A model generated the notes under the pieces. That model made no database searches. It was not told the origin of the DNA and saw only the letters and a list, made by a program, of their open reading frames with translations. Below, piece after piece: positions 8,324 through 18,076 of a stretch of 64,000 nt of DNA. Each line of letters begins with the position of its first letter. Within the stretch, counting starts at the first letter, position 1. Made by a program: the position numbers and the translations under genes. The stretch spans positions 15,462 through 79,461 of the forward strand of contig JAEWMB010000028.1 in the NCBI GenBank assembly GCA_023457255.1, read 5' to 3'. The DNA is from Bacillota bacterium (GTDB lineage: Bacteria; Bacillota; Clostridia; Lachnospirales; Lachnospiraceae).

Positions 8324-8482
8324 ATCAAAAAAAAGGAAACAAGGCTTAAGTTTATAGTGTACCTTAAAGAATGTTATATTAATTTTCATGAGCATCTATC
8401 TGATGGCGAAGCAAGTATTTATCTGTACCTTTCTTATATTATTTGCAAGCATTCTGCAAGCACAAAAGCCGCAAAACCTTGA
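8324..8482 (+). pseudogene. Third frame of the island operon, without a normal start and cut off at guaA
   Basis: After AAGGAG and a seven-base spacer, an open frame of 52 codons begins at ATC, where ATG would be expected, followed by eight A residues. The protein (IKKKETRLKFIVYLKECYIN, then FHEHLSDGEASIYLYLSYII) looks like real coding sequence. Its last residues, STKAAKP, are encoded by the left arm of the guaA terminator, so the gene appears to have lost its original 3' end. It is either a decayed gene or one using a rare start codon. Confidence 0.4.
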
Positions 8483-8504
8483 TTTATAAGGCTTTGCGGC
8501 TTTT
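8464..8504 (-). terminator. Bidirectional terminator between guaA and the island
   Basis: AAAAGCCGCAAA and TTTGCGGCTTTT form a 12-base-pair stem with T runs on both strands. It serves guaA (minus) and can stop the plus-strand small-gene operon. Confidence 0.85.
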
Positions 8505-8509
8505 CTAGG

Positions 8510-10045
8510 TCACTCAAACTCAATCGTTGCCGGTGGTTTCCCCGTACAATCATAAAGTACTCTATTAACTCCCTTAACTTCATTCACAATACGGCTTGAA
8601 ACCTTGCCTAGTAACTCCCAAGGAAGTTCTGCAAACTCTGCGGTCATAAAGTCAGTGGTTGTAACTGCACGAAGTGCAATTGCGTAATCGTAGGTTCTCT
8701 CATCACCCATACATCCGACAGACTGCATGTTAGTTAAAGCTGCGAAGTACTGTCCGATGCTGCGGTCAAGACCTGCATTGGCAATCTCTTCACGGTAGAT
8801 AGCGTCTGCTTCCTGAACGAGCTTAATTCTCTCAGGAGTAACTTCACCGATAATACGGATTCCAAGTCCTGGTCCTGGGAATGGTTGACGGAATACTAAT
8901 TTTTCTGGAATTCCAAGCTCTAAACCAGCCTTACGAACCTCATCTTTAAAGAGAAGGCGAAGTGGCTCTACGATTTCCTTGAAATCAACGTGCTCCGGAA
9001 GACCACCTACGTTATGGTGGGATTTAATCACTGCGGATTTACCAAGACCGGATTCAATAACGTCCGGGTAGATAGTTCCCTGTGCTAAGAAATCAACGGT
9101 TCCGATTTTCTTAGCTTCTTCCTCAAATACACGGATGAATTCCTCACCGATAATTTTACGTTTTGTTTCCGGATCAGTAACTCCGGCCAATCTATCATAG
9201 AATCTCTGCTGTGCGTTAACACGTACAAAATTTACATCAAACTGTGTAGTAAAGATCTGTTCTACCTCATCCCCTTCGTTCTTACGAAGTAAGCCATGGT
9301 CAACGAAGATACAGGTTAACTGCTTTCCAACTGCCTTAGAAATCATAACGGCTGCTACGGAGGAGTCTACACCACCGGATAAAGCACAAAGTACTTTCTT
9401 ATCCCCAATTTTCTCACGTAATGCCTGAATGGATTCTTCCGTAAAGGATGCCATCTTCCACTCTCCGCTGCACTCACATACTTCGTATAAGAAGTTCCGA
9501 AGCATCTTAGTCCCTTCCTGTGTATGGACTACTTCCGGATGAAATTGTACTGCATAGAGTTTCTTATCTGCCATCTCAATTGCTGCTACCGGGCAGGATT
9601 CAGAACTTGAGGTAATCACAAATCCTTCTGCCGGAGTCTTAATATGGTCCGTATGGCTCATCCAACAGATTGTATTTTCTGCAACCTCTTTGAATAATTT
9701 AGAAGTGGTATCCACCTTAATCTCAGTTTTACCATATTCTCTTACCTCAGCACTCGTTACAGTACCTCCAAGAAGTTGTGTCATCAACTGGGCACCGTAG
9801 CAGATGCCAAGTACCGGAATCCCTAACTCAAATATACCCTTATCACAATGTGGAGCATCTTCTGCATAAACGCTTGCTGGTCCGCCGGTAAAGATAATAC
9901 CCTTTGGATTTATTTCTTTCATCTTTTCCAAACTGGTGTTATAAGGCATAACTTCACAGTAAACATTACATTCCCTGACACGTCTTGCAATCAGCTGATT
10001 GTACTGTCCACCAAAATCAAGTACAACTACCATTTCCTTATTCAC
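8510..10045 (-). CDS. guaA: GMP synthase (glutamine-hydrolysing)
   Basis: Converts XMP to GMP using glutamine and ATP, the last step of de novo GMP synthesis. The N-terminal class I glutaminase carries GICYGAQ (nucleophile Cys) and VQFHPEVVHT; the ATP pyrophosphatase domain has the PP-loop ALSGGVDSSV and the C-terminus ends KPPATIEFE, the dimerisation domain. At 511 residues it is full length. The start is GTG, eight bases after AGGAGG. It stands alone, with its own terminator. No purine riboswitch was found upstream. The 3' end of guaA is a known attachment site for genomic islands, and here an island lies directly behind it. Confidence 0.97.
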   Translation of the reverse strand: MNKEMVVVLDFGGQYNQLIARRVRECNVYCEVMPYNTSLEKMKEINPKGIIFTGGPASVYAEDAPHCDKGIFELGIPVLGICYGAQLMTQLLGGTVTSAEVREYGKTEIKVDTTSKLFKEVAENTICWMSHTDHIKTPAEGFVITSSSESCPVAAIEMADKKLYAVQFHPEVVHTQEGTKMLRNFLYEVCECSGEWKMASFTEESIQALREKIGDKKVLCALSGGVDSSVAAVMISKAVGKQLTCIFVDHGLLRKNEGDEVEQIFTTQFDVNFVRVNAQQRFYDRLAGVTDPETKRKIIGEEFIRVFEEEAKKIGTVDFLAQGTIYPDVIESGLGKSAVIKSHHNVGGLPEHVDFKEIVEPLRLLFKDEVRKAGLELGIPEKLVFRQPFPGPGLGIRIIGEVTPERIKLVQEADAIYREEIANAGLDRSIGQYFAALTNMQSVGCMGDERTYDYAIALRAVTTTDFMTAEFAELPWELLGKVSSRIVNEVKGVNRVLYDCTGKPPATIEFE

Positions 10046-10243
10046 AATTGCTTCCTCCTAATATGCTTTCTCTATCAATATTGACCTAATTATAGAAACA
10101 CCCGAATATACACCTGCTTTATAGACGTTGATGCAAGTGACACAAACAATACAGGAAACCAGGGCAAAGTTTGGACTTTCTTAGATGGCACCTTTTGACA
10201 CCTTAGAAATCCTCTTCACCTTTGAAATCCTGCCGAATCAGTA

Positions 10244-10281
10244 TCTGTGTGAAAGAAAATCATAATTTTCTTTCACACAGA
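10244..10281. repeat. Perfect 17-bp inverted repeat in the guaA / VWA-gene interval
   Basis: TCTGTGTGAAAGAAAAT, loop CATA, then its exact complement. Neither side has a clear T run, so it may be a weak terminator for the VWA lipoprotein gene or a palindromic element. The remaining sequence of 10046-10482 shows no gene I can support. Confidence 0.6.
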
Positions 10282-10482
10282 ATTCCCAATGCCGATCTAT
10301 TATTTATTACCTTCTTATGTTTCCATAAATCTTCAAAATCTATGTCACTCATTTTACAACATTTTTTGCAAATGTTCTAGTATAAAAATATTTTTCCACA
10401 GAATCAATAATTTTCATACCAAAAGCACACAAGCACTCCGACATAATTATGGTGATAGCCGCATTTTAGAAGTGTTAGAAAA

Positions 10483-12135
10483 CTAATCCGCCTTGGAATA
10501 GATTTCTTTTGCTGTCTTTACCAACTGATAAAACTCTGCACGGTATTCATCCTGTTTATAATCAATTCCATCCAATTGGGATAGTATCTTGGAAAAGGAA
10601 GAATTCCCCTTATACTCACTATTTTTTAATAATAAGCCGAACTCCGCAACTGCAGCAGCAAACGTCAGATTATCTGTCAGAGTATCTGCGATACGGTCTG
10701 TTCCTACCGGTTCCGACATAAGAATCGACTTTTGCCCGCCAGGTTTTTTATAACGGATATTAACGGTTAATAATTCGTCCACCATATTAGTCTGTTCTGT
10801 CGTTTGATATTTTAGCTCAGTCTCAGGAAGCTCTATCTTAGAATCCGTCAGCACAAGCTCATATAACACGGTTACGGAATGCCCTGCTCCAACCTCACCG
10901 GCATCTTTGGCATCATCATTAAAATCCTCGGTTGCTAGTCTTCGATTGTCATACCCTAACAAACGGTACCCTTTTACCTTCGCCGGATTAAACTCTACCT
11001 GAAATTTTACATCTGCTGCAACTGTAAGTAAGGTAGCTCCCATTTCCTCCACTAATACCTTTCTAGCTTCCATTAAGGAATCAATATAAGCATAATTTCC
11101 ATCTCCATGGTCTGCAAGGGCTTCCATCTTATTGTCTTTGATATTTCCGGTACCAAATCCAAGTACAGAAAGTGCAACTCCGCTCTTTTTTTTCTCTTTA
11201 ATTAAATTTGTCAATTCACTTTCACTGGTAATACCAACATTTAAGTCACCATCCGTTGCTAAGATTACACGGTTATTCCCACCCTCGATATAATTCTCCA
11301 TAGCAATCTGATAAGCTGTTTCAATACCTTTACTGCCATGGGTGCCACCGCCTGCTTCTAACTCCGCTATTGCTGTTTGGATTTTTTCCGTTTGATTGCC
11401 CTTAGCTCCGCTTAAGACAACCATATCATCTCCTGCATACGTAACAATTGATATTCTGTCTTTTTCTGTCAGATTTTCTGTCAGCAATAAAAATGCCCGC
11501 TGAACGAAAGGTAATTTATTCTCTTCCATCATCGAACCTGATACATCAATAAGAAATACCAGATTAGCAGGAACACTTTTTGAAAAATCTATTTTTTCTG
11601 TTTGAATTCCAAGTAAAAAAAGCTTTGTCTCCGGATTCCAAGGACAATCAGAGATCTCTGTTGTTATGCCAAATGGAGAGTCTCCTTCCGGTAATTTGTA
11701 ATCATAGTTGAAATAATTAAGCATTTCCTCGATTCTTACCGCACCGGTATCCACCGTTCTGCCCTCTTTTAACATACGGCGAAGATTGCTATAGGAGGCT
11801 GTATCTACATCCGCTGAAAAGGTGGATAACGGATGGTTCTTCGTTGATTGGTATCTCTGTTCTTCCACTCTCCTATATTCCTCTGTGGTAAAGTCCATAG
11901 TAAGGCTGCTATCCATATCTACCTTAATATTATCATAAACCGCACTAGATTCTGATGGCAGTGAGGTATTCGTTTTACCGGTCTGAGCATTATATAAGAA
12001 ATCAGAAGAACCATTCCTGCCATTCTCCCCTGAATCACTGTCCATTTTACTAGAACATGCCATAAGATTTGGCAGTATTAATGCGATACATAATATAAGT
12101 GCTATTCGTTTAAAAACCCTATTCTGCTTTTTCAT
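10483..12135 (-). CDS. VWA-domain lipoprotein (YfbK family)
   Basis: An exported lipoprotein of 550 residues. A signal peptide ends in the lipobox LMAC, followed by a Ser/Gly-rich linker. Then comes the YfbK-type N-terminal segment (YRRVEEQRYQSTKNHPLSTF), a von Willebrand factor A domain with the metal-site motif DVSGSM and the second motif ATDGDLNVG, and a C-terminal DUF3520-like region. I start it at ATG 12135, preceded by GAGGG; the longer frame lacks a ribosome site. Such proteins sit on the outer face of the membrane and bind ligands through a divalent metal; the partner is unknown. The gene is monocistronic. Confidence 0.85.
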   Translation of the reverse strand: MKKQNRVFKRIALILCIALILPNLMACSSKMDSDSGENGRNGSSDFLYNAQTGKTNTSLPSESSAVYDNIKVDMDSSLTMDFTTEEYRRVEEQRYQSTKNHPLSTFSADVDTASYSNLRRMLKEGRTVDTGAVRIEEMLNYFNYDYKLPEGDSPFGITTEISDCPWNPETKLFLLGIQTEKIDFSKSVPANLVFLIDVSGSMMEENKLPFVQRAFLLLTENLTEKDRISIVTYAGDDMVVLSGAKGNQTEKIQTAIAELEAGGGTHGSKGIETAYQIAMENYIEGGNNRVILATDGDLNVGITSESELTNLIKEKKKSGVALSVLGFGTGNIKDNKMEALADHGDGNYAYIDSLMEARKVLVEEMGATLLTVAADVKFQVEFNPAKVKGYRLLGYDNRRLATEDFNDDAKDAGEVGAGHSVTVLYELVLTDSKIELPETELKYQTTEQTNMVDELLTVNIRYKKPGGQKSILMSEPVGTDRIADTLTDNLTFAAAVAEFGLLLKNSEYKGNSSFSKILSQLDGIDYKQDEYRAEFYQLVKTAKEIYSKAD

Positions 12136-12307
12136 ATTTTCCCTCATTTCTGCACACACAGGAGTGTGTATGCTTTTTCTATACCTCTAATTTGTGTTAG
12201 ATAGACTTATTCGTTTCCATACCTGTTCGCTTTCCGTGTTTATTCGTATACGAAACTTATTGGCTTTGCATACTTGTAAGCTTTACAACCAGACACAAAC
12301 TTATCAA

Positions 12308-12363
12308 GTGAAAGATTTATCCTGAAAGATAGATTTATCCCGAAAGATGGACTTATCTTTCAC
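12308..12363. repeat. Short tandem GAAAGATNNAYTTATCC repeats closed by an inverted end
   Basis: Three imperfect units of about 17-18 bases (GTGAAAGATTTATCC, TGAAAGATAGATTTATCC, CGAAAGATGGACTTATC) end in TTTCAC, the complement of the opening GTGAAA. Function unknown. Most of the 12136-12993 interval shows no complete gene. Confidence 0.4.
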
Positions 12364-12620
12364 TCCTTGAAAACATGTCTGTTTAGAATCTGCAATTCCC
12401 TCTACTCTCCAAAAGTAAGAATTCCCTCCCATGCTGCTCAAATCTTCATAAACTCTGCAATCTGATACTTTCTTATTAGATTCCTATAATGCCCTCCTCT
12501 TCTAACTTATAGGCAGCACGTATTATAGTAAATTGATTCTATTTAATTATCCTTATCCTTTGTACCATCGCGATTAACTATTAGACGATGAGGATTTACA
12601 GATTGTTCCATATAAGAATT

Positions 12621-12752
12621 TTACTTGCTTGTAATCGGAATTCTATAAAAATTTACTCCTTCCGACAGGTTCTTGTAATAAGTATCCTTACCAAAGGCAA
12701 ACATAACAGTATACATCCCTGCAAATCTCAATAATTGCAGTGGCTTTGTCTC
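12621..12752 (-). pseudogene. Possible gene fragment in the 12.1-13.0 kb gap
   Basis: A 43-codon open frame on the minus strand contains MYTVMFAFGKDTYYKNLSEG and ends IPITSK before a TAA. Its composition looks like coding sequence, unlike the rest of this gap, but there is no good ribosome site and no recognisable family. It may be the decayed 3' end of a lost gene or a small protein. Confidence 0.25.
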
Positions 12753-12993
12753 TCAACTATTTATTAAGTGATCTAAGTTAACGTGTGCACAAAATTTACG
12801 ATACGAATACTATACTTTTTATTAAAACTACATAGTATTTTGCTATGTTTGACTATTTACTTTTAAAGCAGATATGTTACAATTTAATCAGACTATGAGG
12901 TTTGGCGCTGCCTTTGAAATCCCACTGTCATCGCTGTCATTATCAGATTTATTAAGACGTAATGTCATTATATATTTTATCAGGAGGCTACTT

Positions 12994-14157
12994 ATGAACA
13001 AAGTTGAATTAAAACCGGGTATCTATGCAGTTGGTGCAATTGATTGGAACTCTCGTTCTTTCCACGGCTATACTACAGATCATGGCGCTACCTATAATGC
13101 ATATTTAATTATGGATGAGAAGATTACATTAATTGATGCAGTAAAAGCTGGTTTTGCAGAGGAATTACTAAACCGTATCCGTGAAATCGTTGATCCCGCA
13201 AAGATTGATTATGTGGTTTCAAATCACGTAGAGATGGATCACTCCGGTACACTGCCAGAGGTTATGGAAATTGCAAAGAACGCAACCCTTGTTACTTCTT
13301 CCCCAAATGGACTAAAAGGATTAATGGCTCACTACGGTAAGGATTATAACTATCTGCCTGTGAAGAGTGGTGATACCCTTTCTCTTGGGAAACGCACCCT
13401 ATCCTTCCTGGGAACTCCAATGCTTCACTGGCCGGATAATATGGTAACTTATTGCCCGGAAGAAAAAATCTTATTCTCCAATGATTCTTTCGGTCAGCAT
13501 TATGCAACAAATAAACGTTTTGATGATGAGGTGGATTTAGACAGGGCAATGCAAGAAGCCTTGAAATATTATGCAAATATCCTTCAGCCATATCAACTTC
13601 CAATGAGGAAAACCCTCCCTCTAATCGAAAGCCTGGAGCTAGATATGATCGCTTCCAGTCATGGTGTTATCTGGAGAACTCACGTGAAGAAAATTATTGA
13701 AAAGTATAAAGAATGGTGCAGCGACAAAAACGAACCAAAAGCGCTGGTGGTCTATGATTCGATGTGGCATTCTACTGAAAAGATGGCTCTTTCTGTGGTA
13801 GAAGGTTTTTCTCGTAAAGGTCTCACTACAATTCTTTATGATTTGAAAGAAACTCATATCTCCGACATTATGTCCGAGGTATTAAAGGCGGATTATATTG
13901 CAGTTGGTTCTCCAACTCTTAATCACTGCATGCTTCCAACAGTCGCTTCCTTCCTTTGCTACTTAGAGGGATTAACCCAGAAGAATAAGAAAGCCTTTGC
14001 CTTCGGTTCTTATGGCTGGGGCGGACAAAGTGTACCGGCAGTTCATGATAAGTTGGCATCTTTCGGTTATGAGATGATATTAGATCCGATTAAAGTTAAT
14101 TATATCCCAACTCCAGAGATGTTACGAGAAATTGAAGATAAGATAGCCGCATTGTAA
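12994..14157 (+). CDS. fprA: Flavodiiron protein (FprA-type A flavoprotein)
   Basis: Reduces O2 to water or NO to N2O in the cytoplasm of anaerobes. The N-terminal metallo-beta-lactamase-like domain carries the di-iron ligands in HVEMDHSGTLPE and later histidines (MLHWPDNM, SSHGVIW). The C-terminal flavodoxin domain starts with ALVVYDSMWHSTEKMA and has the SPTLNHCMLP and GSYGWGG FMN loops. It is 387 residues, standard length without rubredoxin extension. The start at 12994 has AGGAGG six bases upstream; the longer upstream frame has none. It is monocistronic with a terminator behind it. Confidence 0.95.
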   Translation: MNKVELKPGIYAVGAIDWNSRSFHGYTTDHGATYNAYLIMDEKITLIDAVKAGFAEELLNRIREIVDPAKIDYVVSNHVEMDHSGTLPEVMEIAKNATLVTSSPNGLKGLMAHYGKDYNYLPVKSGDTLSLGKRTLSFLGTPMLHWPDNMVTYCPEEKILFSNDSFGQHYATNKRFDDEVDLDRAMQEALKYYANILQPYQLPMRKTLPLIESLELDMIASSHGVIWRTHVKKIIEKYKEWCSDKNEPKALVVYDSMWHSTEKMALSVVEGFSRKGLTTILYDLKETHISDIMSEVLKADYIAVGSPTLNHCMLPTVASFLCYLEGLTQKNKKAFAFGSYGWGGQSVPAVHDKLASFGYEMILDPIKVNYIPTPEMLREIEDKIAAL

Positions 14158-14200
14158 ACTCGGATATACAATGGAAGCAATCATAGAAAGTATAAAAGAA

Positions 14201-14257
14201 AGGACAATCTCAGATATTCTGCTGTAAAGCATGAAATCTGAGACTATCCTTTTTTTC
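14201..14257 (+). terminator. Terminator of the flavodiiron gene
   Basis: GGACAATCTCAGAT pairs imperfectly with ATCTGAGACTATCC and is followed by seven T residues. Confidence 0.75.
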
Positions 14258-14265
14258 GTCTGTAC

Positions 14266-14847
14266 TTATCGTAATTCATCCAAACTCTTTGCATAAGAAG
14301 ACAGGTATTCGGCTATAAAAACCTCAACCTCCGGCAATTCCATCTGGCTTAATGCCTCGGAGATACTTGCCTTTGCTTTCAGAAATTCGGTATTACCGGT
14401 TTTTTCCTCCTCCATACACTTAATCAGTGCAGATAATTTATCTGCCCCTTTCACTAACTTCCATAGGTATTCTTCTCCTTCTTCTGCAAAAAAGATACTA
14501 TGATATTCTTCTCTCATATCATCTGGCAGCATATTAAGAAGTTGATTTGCGGCATTTTCCTCAATCTTTTGAAATGCTCCTAAGATATCACGGTTGTAAT
14601 ACTTGATTGGAGTAGGCATATCTCCTGTAATTATCTCGGTTGCATCGTGATACAAACCAATCAATGCAGCTTTTTCCGCATTTAAATCTTTATGAAATCG
14701 TTTCTTTCCAATTACAGCGAGTGCATGAGACAGCATACTAACTAAAAGCGAATGCTCACTGATGTTTTCAGAAATTGCATTTCTCATCAATGCCCATCGT
14801 TCAATATATTTCATCCTTGATATCATTGCATAAAAATGATACTCCAT
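14266..14847 (-). CDS. HD-domain 5'-deoxynucleotidase (YfbR family)
   Basis: A 193-residue metal-dependent phosphohydrolase that removes phosphate from deoxynucleoside monophosphates. The HD-domain ligands are visible as NISEHSLLVSMLSHAL, GLYHDATEIITGDMPTP (the HD pair) and the late KGADKLSA aspartate. The ERWALMRN opening is typical of YfbR. A GAAGGG ribosome site lies before the ATG. It is convergent with the flavodiiron gene and appears to be monocistronic. Confidence 0.9.
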   Translation of the reverse strand: MEYHFYAMISRMKYIERWALMRNAISENISEHSLLVSMLSHALAVIGKKRFHKDLNAEKAALIGLYHDATEIITGDMPTPIKYYNRDILGAFQKIEENAANQLLNMLPDDMREEYHSIFFAEEGEEYLWKLVKGADKLSALIKCMEEEKTGNTEFLKAKASISEALSQMELPEVEVFIAEYLSSYAKSLDELR

Positions 14848-14904
14848 ATCTATGTTCCCTTCTTTTTCACCTATAAATCATTCGTTTTTAAAACCTAGTC
14901 TTCG

Positions 14905-15021
14905 ATTCCATTCTTACATAGCTTGAATAGTATTTTTAAAATGTATTTTCTATTGTTCTTTTGTTCTTATTCTACCGTTCTTTTGTTCTTATTCCATCCT
15001 TATATAGCTTGAGTAGTATTT
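14905..15021. repeat. Two 31-base direct repeats in the yfbR-uvrA gap
   Basis: ATTCCATTCTTACATAGCTT (14905 on) recurs as ATTCCATCCTTATATAGCTT (14991 on), with the similarity extending through GARTAGTATTT. Between them TTGTTCTTTTGTTCTTATT-like units are also duplicated. No gene is seen in 14848-15182. Confidence 0.5.
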
Positions 15022-15182
15022 CGAATGTAGATAGCAAAGAAGTGCTTTAACTTAAACCACTTCGTTATCAGCACTTCGTTATAATTTATTTTCAGATTAA
15101 ACCTATCCTCTTTAAGATTTCTTTTTAACCTTTCTTCTTTTATTCTGTTCTTTTCCCTCTAACCTGTTCTTTTCCATTTAAC

Positions 15183-18026
15183 CTACGCTCTAACCTCATC
15201 AAGATATCTCTTGATATAATAACCCGTATAGGACTCTTTCACTTTCGCAACCTCTTCCGGAGTACCTTTGGCAATTACCGTACCACCTTTGTCTCCGCCT
15301 TCCGGTCCGATATCGATAATATAATCCGCAGTTTTAATCACATCAAGGTTATGCTCTATTACGACAACAGTATTACCCCCCTCAGAAAGTCGTTGTAAGA
15401 TCTCTACTAGCTTATGGACATCTGCAAAATGAAGTCCTGTGGTTGGCTCATCCAAGATATAAATTGTCTTTCCGGTACTGCGTTTACTAAGTTCTGTTGC
15501 TAACTTAATACGCTGTGCCTCCCCGCCCGAAAGAGAGGTAGACGGATGACCGAGCTTTAAGTAAGAAAGTCCAACATCATTAAGGGTTTCAATCTTTCTC
15601 TTAATCGATGGAACGTTTTCAAAAAACTTCACTGCTTCTTCTACTGTCATATCAAGAATATCATAGATATTCTTTCCTTTATACCGAACCTCCAATGTCT
15701 CACGATTGTAACGCTTCCCTCCGCAGACTTCACAAGGAACATAGATATCCGGCAAGAAATTCATCTCAATCTTTATGATACCGTCACCGCTGCAAGCCTC
15801 ACAACGTCCTCCCTTTACGTTAAAACTAAAGCGGCCCTTACTGTATCCCTTCATCTTTGCATCCTGTGTCGCTGCAAATAAATCACGGATTTGATCAAAT
15901 ACACCGGTATAAGTTGCAGGATTTGATCTAGGAGTACGTCCGATTGGTGACTGGTCAATGTTAATAACCTTGTCAAGCTTATCGACCCCTATCATATCGT
16001 CATGCTTCCCCGGAATACAACGAGCTCTGTTTAAATCTCTTGCTAAGCGCTTATATAAAATCTGTGTTACCAAGGAACTCTTACCAGAACCCGATACTCC
16101 TGTAACGCAGGTCATAACTCCAAGAGGGATATCCACATTGATATTACGAAGATTATTCTCTTTGGCACCCTTAATGACTAGATAACCGTTTGGTTCTTTT
16201 CTCTCCTTTGGTACCGGAATTTTAATTCTTCCGCTTAAGTAAGCACCGGTTATCGAATTAGGATTGTCCATGATTTCCCGTGCAGTTCCAACAGCTACTA
16301 CCTCTCCGCCATGCTCTCCTGCACCGGGACCGATATCCACAATACAATCTGCCGCAAACATCGTGTCTTCATCATGCTCAACTACAATCAATGTATTTCC
16401 AAGGTCTTTCAGATGCTTTAAGGTTTTTAAAAGTTTGTCATTATCTCTTTGGTGTAACCCGATACTTGGCTCATCCAAAATATAAGCAACGCCCACTAAC
16501 CCTGAACCAATCTGAGTAGCCAGACGGATTCTTTGCGCTTCTCCGCCGGATAACGTTCCGGTTGCTCTGGCAAGTGTTAAATAATCCAGACCTACATCCA
16601 TTAGGAATCCAATTCTGGCGCGAATTTCTTTTAGTACCAGTTCACCAATCTTTAACTGCATTGAAGATAGACTGAGGTTGTTCATAAATTCATAAAGTTC
16701 TCGAATGGACAAATCCGTAACCTCTGCAATATTCATCTCACCAACAGTAACAGCAAGTGCCTCTCGTTTCAGCCTCTTTCCTTTACAAGCCTTACATGGC
16801 GTAGTATTCATAAATGTCTCATATTCCGCACGTTGTGTTTCCGAACCGGTTTCACGGTATCTGCGCTCCATATTTCGAATTAATCCCTCAAAAGCCACAT
16901 CATAGACACCAACACCACGCTGTCCTTGATAATGCACTTTAACGGTTTTACCATCCGTACCATGCATAATAATATATTTTACCTTATCCGAATAATCCTG
17001 ATAAGGTGTACTTAGGCTAAACTCATACGCTTTCGAGAGTGCTTCCATTGTAGCCCTTGTGTAACTCCCCTTATCGGTTACGGATGCCCATCCCATCGCA
17101 GCTATCGCACCATCATTGATACTTAGTGAAGTATCCGGAATTAATAATTCATCCGCAAACTCCATCTTAATGCCAATACCATGACACTCCGGACACGCAC
17201 CGAACGGATTATTAAAGGAGAAAGTTCTTGGCTCCATCTCTTCCATACTAATTCCGCAGTCCGGACAAGAAAAACTCTGAGAAAATGTTAACTGTTCTCC
17301 TCCAATGACATCCGCAATCAAAAGACCATCGCTTAATTTAAGAACACTTTCCACTGAATCCGTAAGCCGCTTTTCAATACCGGCTTTTACGACAATACGG
17401 TCTACCATAATCTCAATGTTATGTTTTTTATTCTTTTCCAGCTTAATCTCTTCGGTCAGCTCATATAGGCTTCCATCTACCATCACACGCACATAACCGC
17501 TCTTTTTTGCCTGCTCAAATATTTTGGCATGCTCACCCTTTCTTCCGCGTACTACCGGAGAAAGAAGCTGTAATTTCGTACCTTCCGGTAACCTCATAAT
17601 CTCATCTACCATCTGATCAACGGTTTGTTTCTTAATCTCCTTACCGCAGACAGGACAATGCGGTATACCGATTCTTGCATAAAGCAAACGGAAGTAATCA
17701 TATATTTCTGTCACTGTTCCAACCGTAGATCTCGGATTACGGTTCGTTGATTTTTGGTCTATGGATATTGCAGGAGATAAGCCTTCAATACTTTCCACAT
17801 TTGGTTTCTCCATCTGACCAAGGAACTGTCTTGCATAAGACGACAATGATTCCATATATCGTCTTTGCCCCTCTGCATAAATCGTATCAAATGCAAGAGA
17901 GGATTTACCTGAACCGCTGAGTCCCGTTAAAACGACAAATTCATCTCTTGGAATATCTACGCTGATTCCCTTAAGATTATGTTCTTTGGCACCGCGGATT
18001 TTGATAAAGTGTTTATTATCAGCCAT
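15183..18026 (-). CDS. uvrA: Excinuclease ABC subunit A
   Basis: Damage-recognition ATPase of nucleotide excision repair, acting with UvrB. It is 947 residues with two ABC ATPase halves: Walker A GLSGSGKSS near residue 35 and GVSGSGKSS near 645, signature motifs TLSGGEAQRIRLA and SLSGGEAQRIKLA, and zinc-finger CxxC pairs (CPVCGK, CPDCG, CEACSG/CEVCGG). The ATG has GAGG at eight bases. uvrB lies about 290 bases upstream on the same strand with its own promoter, so the two form a DNA-repair cluster. Confidence 0.98.
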   Translation of the reverse strand: MADNKHFIKIRGAKEHNLKGISVDIPRDEFVVLTGLSGSGKSSLAFDTIYAEGQRRYMESLSSYARQFLGQMEKPNVESIEGLSPAISIDQKSTNRNPRSTVGTVTEIYDYFRLLYARIGIPHCPVCGKEIKKQTVDQMVDEIMRLPEGTKLQLLSPVVRGRKGEHAKIFEQAKKSGYVRVMVDGSLYELTEEIKLEKNKKHNIEIMVDRIVVKAGIEKRLTDSVESVLKLSDGLLIADVIGGEQLTFSQSFSCPDCGISMEEMEPRTFSFNNPFGACPECHGIGIKMEFADELLIPDTSLSINDGAIAAMGWASVTDKGSYTRATMEALSKAYEFSLSTPYQDYSDKVKYIIMHGTDGKTVKVHYQGQRGVGVYDVAFEGLIRNMERRYRETGSETQRAEYETFMNTTPCKACKGKRLKREALAVTVGEMNIAEVTDLSIRELYEFMNNLSLSSMQLKIGELVLKEIRARIGFLMDVGLDYLTLARATGTLSGGEAQRIRLATQIGSGLVGVAYILDEPSIGLHQRDNDKLLKTLKHLKDLGNTLIVVEHDEDTMFAADCIVDIGPGAGEHGGEVVAVGTAREIMDNPNSITGAYLSGRIKIPVPKERKEPNGYLVIKGAKENNLRNINVDIPLGVMTCVTGVSGSGKSSLVTQILYKRLARDLNRARCIPGKHDDMIGVDKLDKVINIDQSPIGRTPRSNPATYTGVFDQIRDLFAATQDAKMKGYSKGRFSFNVKGGRCEACSGDGIIKIEMNFLPDIYVPCEVCGGKRYNRETLEVRYKGKNIYDILDMTVEEAVKFFENVPSIKRKIETLNDVGLSYLKLGHPSTSLSGGEAQRIKLATELSKRSTGKTIYILDEPTTGLHFADVHKLVEILQRLSEGGNTVVVIEHNLDVIKTADYIIDIGPEGGDKGGTVIAKGTPEEVAKVKESYTGYYIKRYLDEVRA

Positions 18027-18076
18027 CGTGTTAACCTCTATTCCTGCGCATATTTTACTGCACGTAATATAAACTT

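Noticed and set aside
1..8500. CRISPR array or cas genes in the defence island
   Set aside because: No regularly spaced repeats and no Cas-like proteins were seen.
10046..10300. Guanine riboswitch before guaA
   Set aside because: The conserved purine-riboswitch core and paired loops could not be found upstream of the guaA ribosome site.
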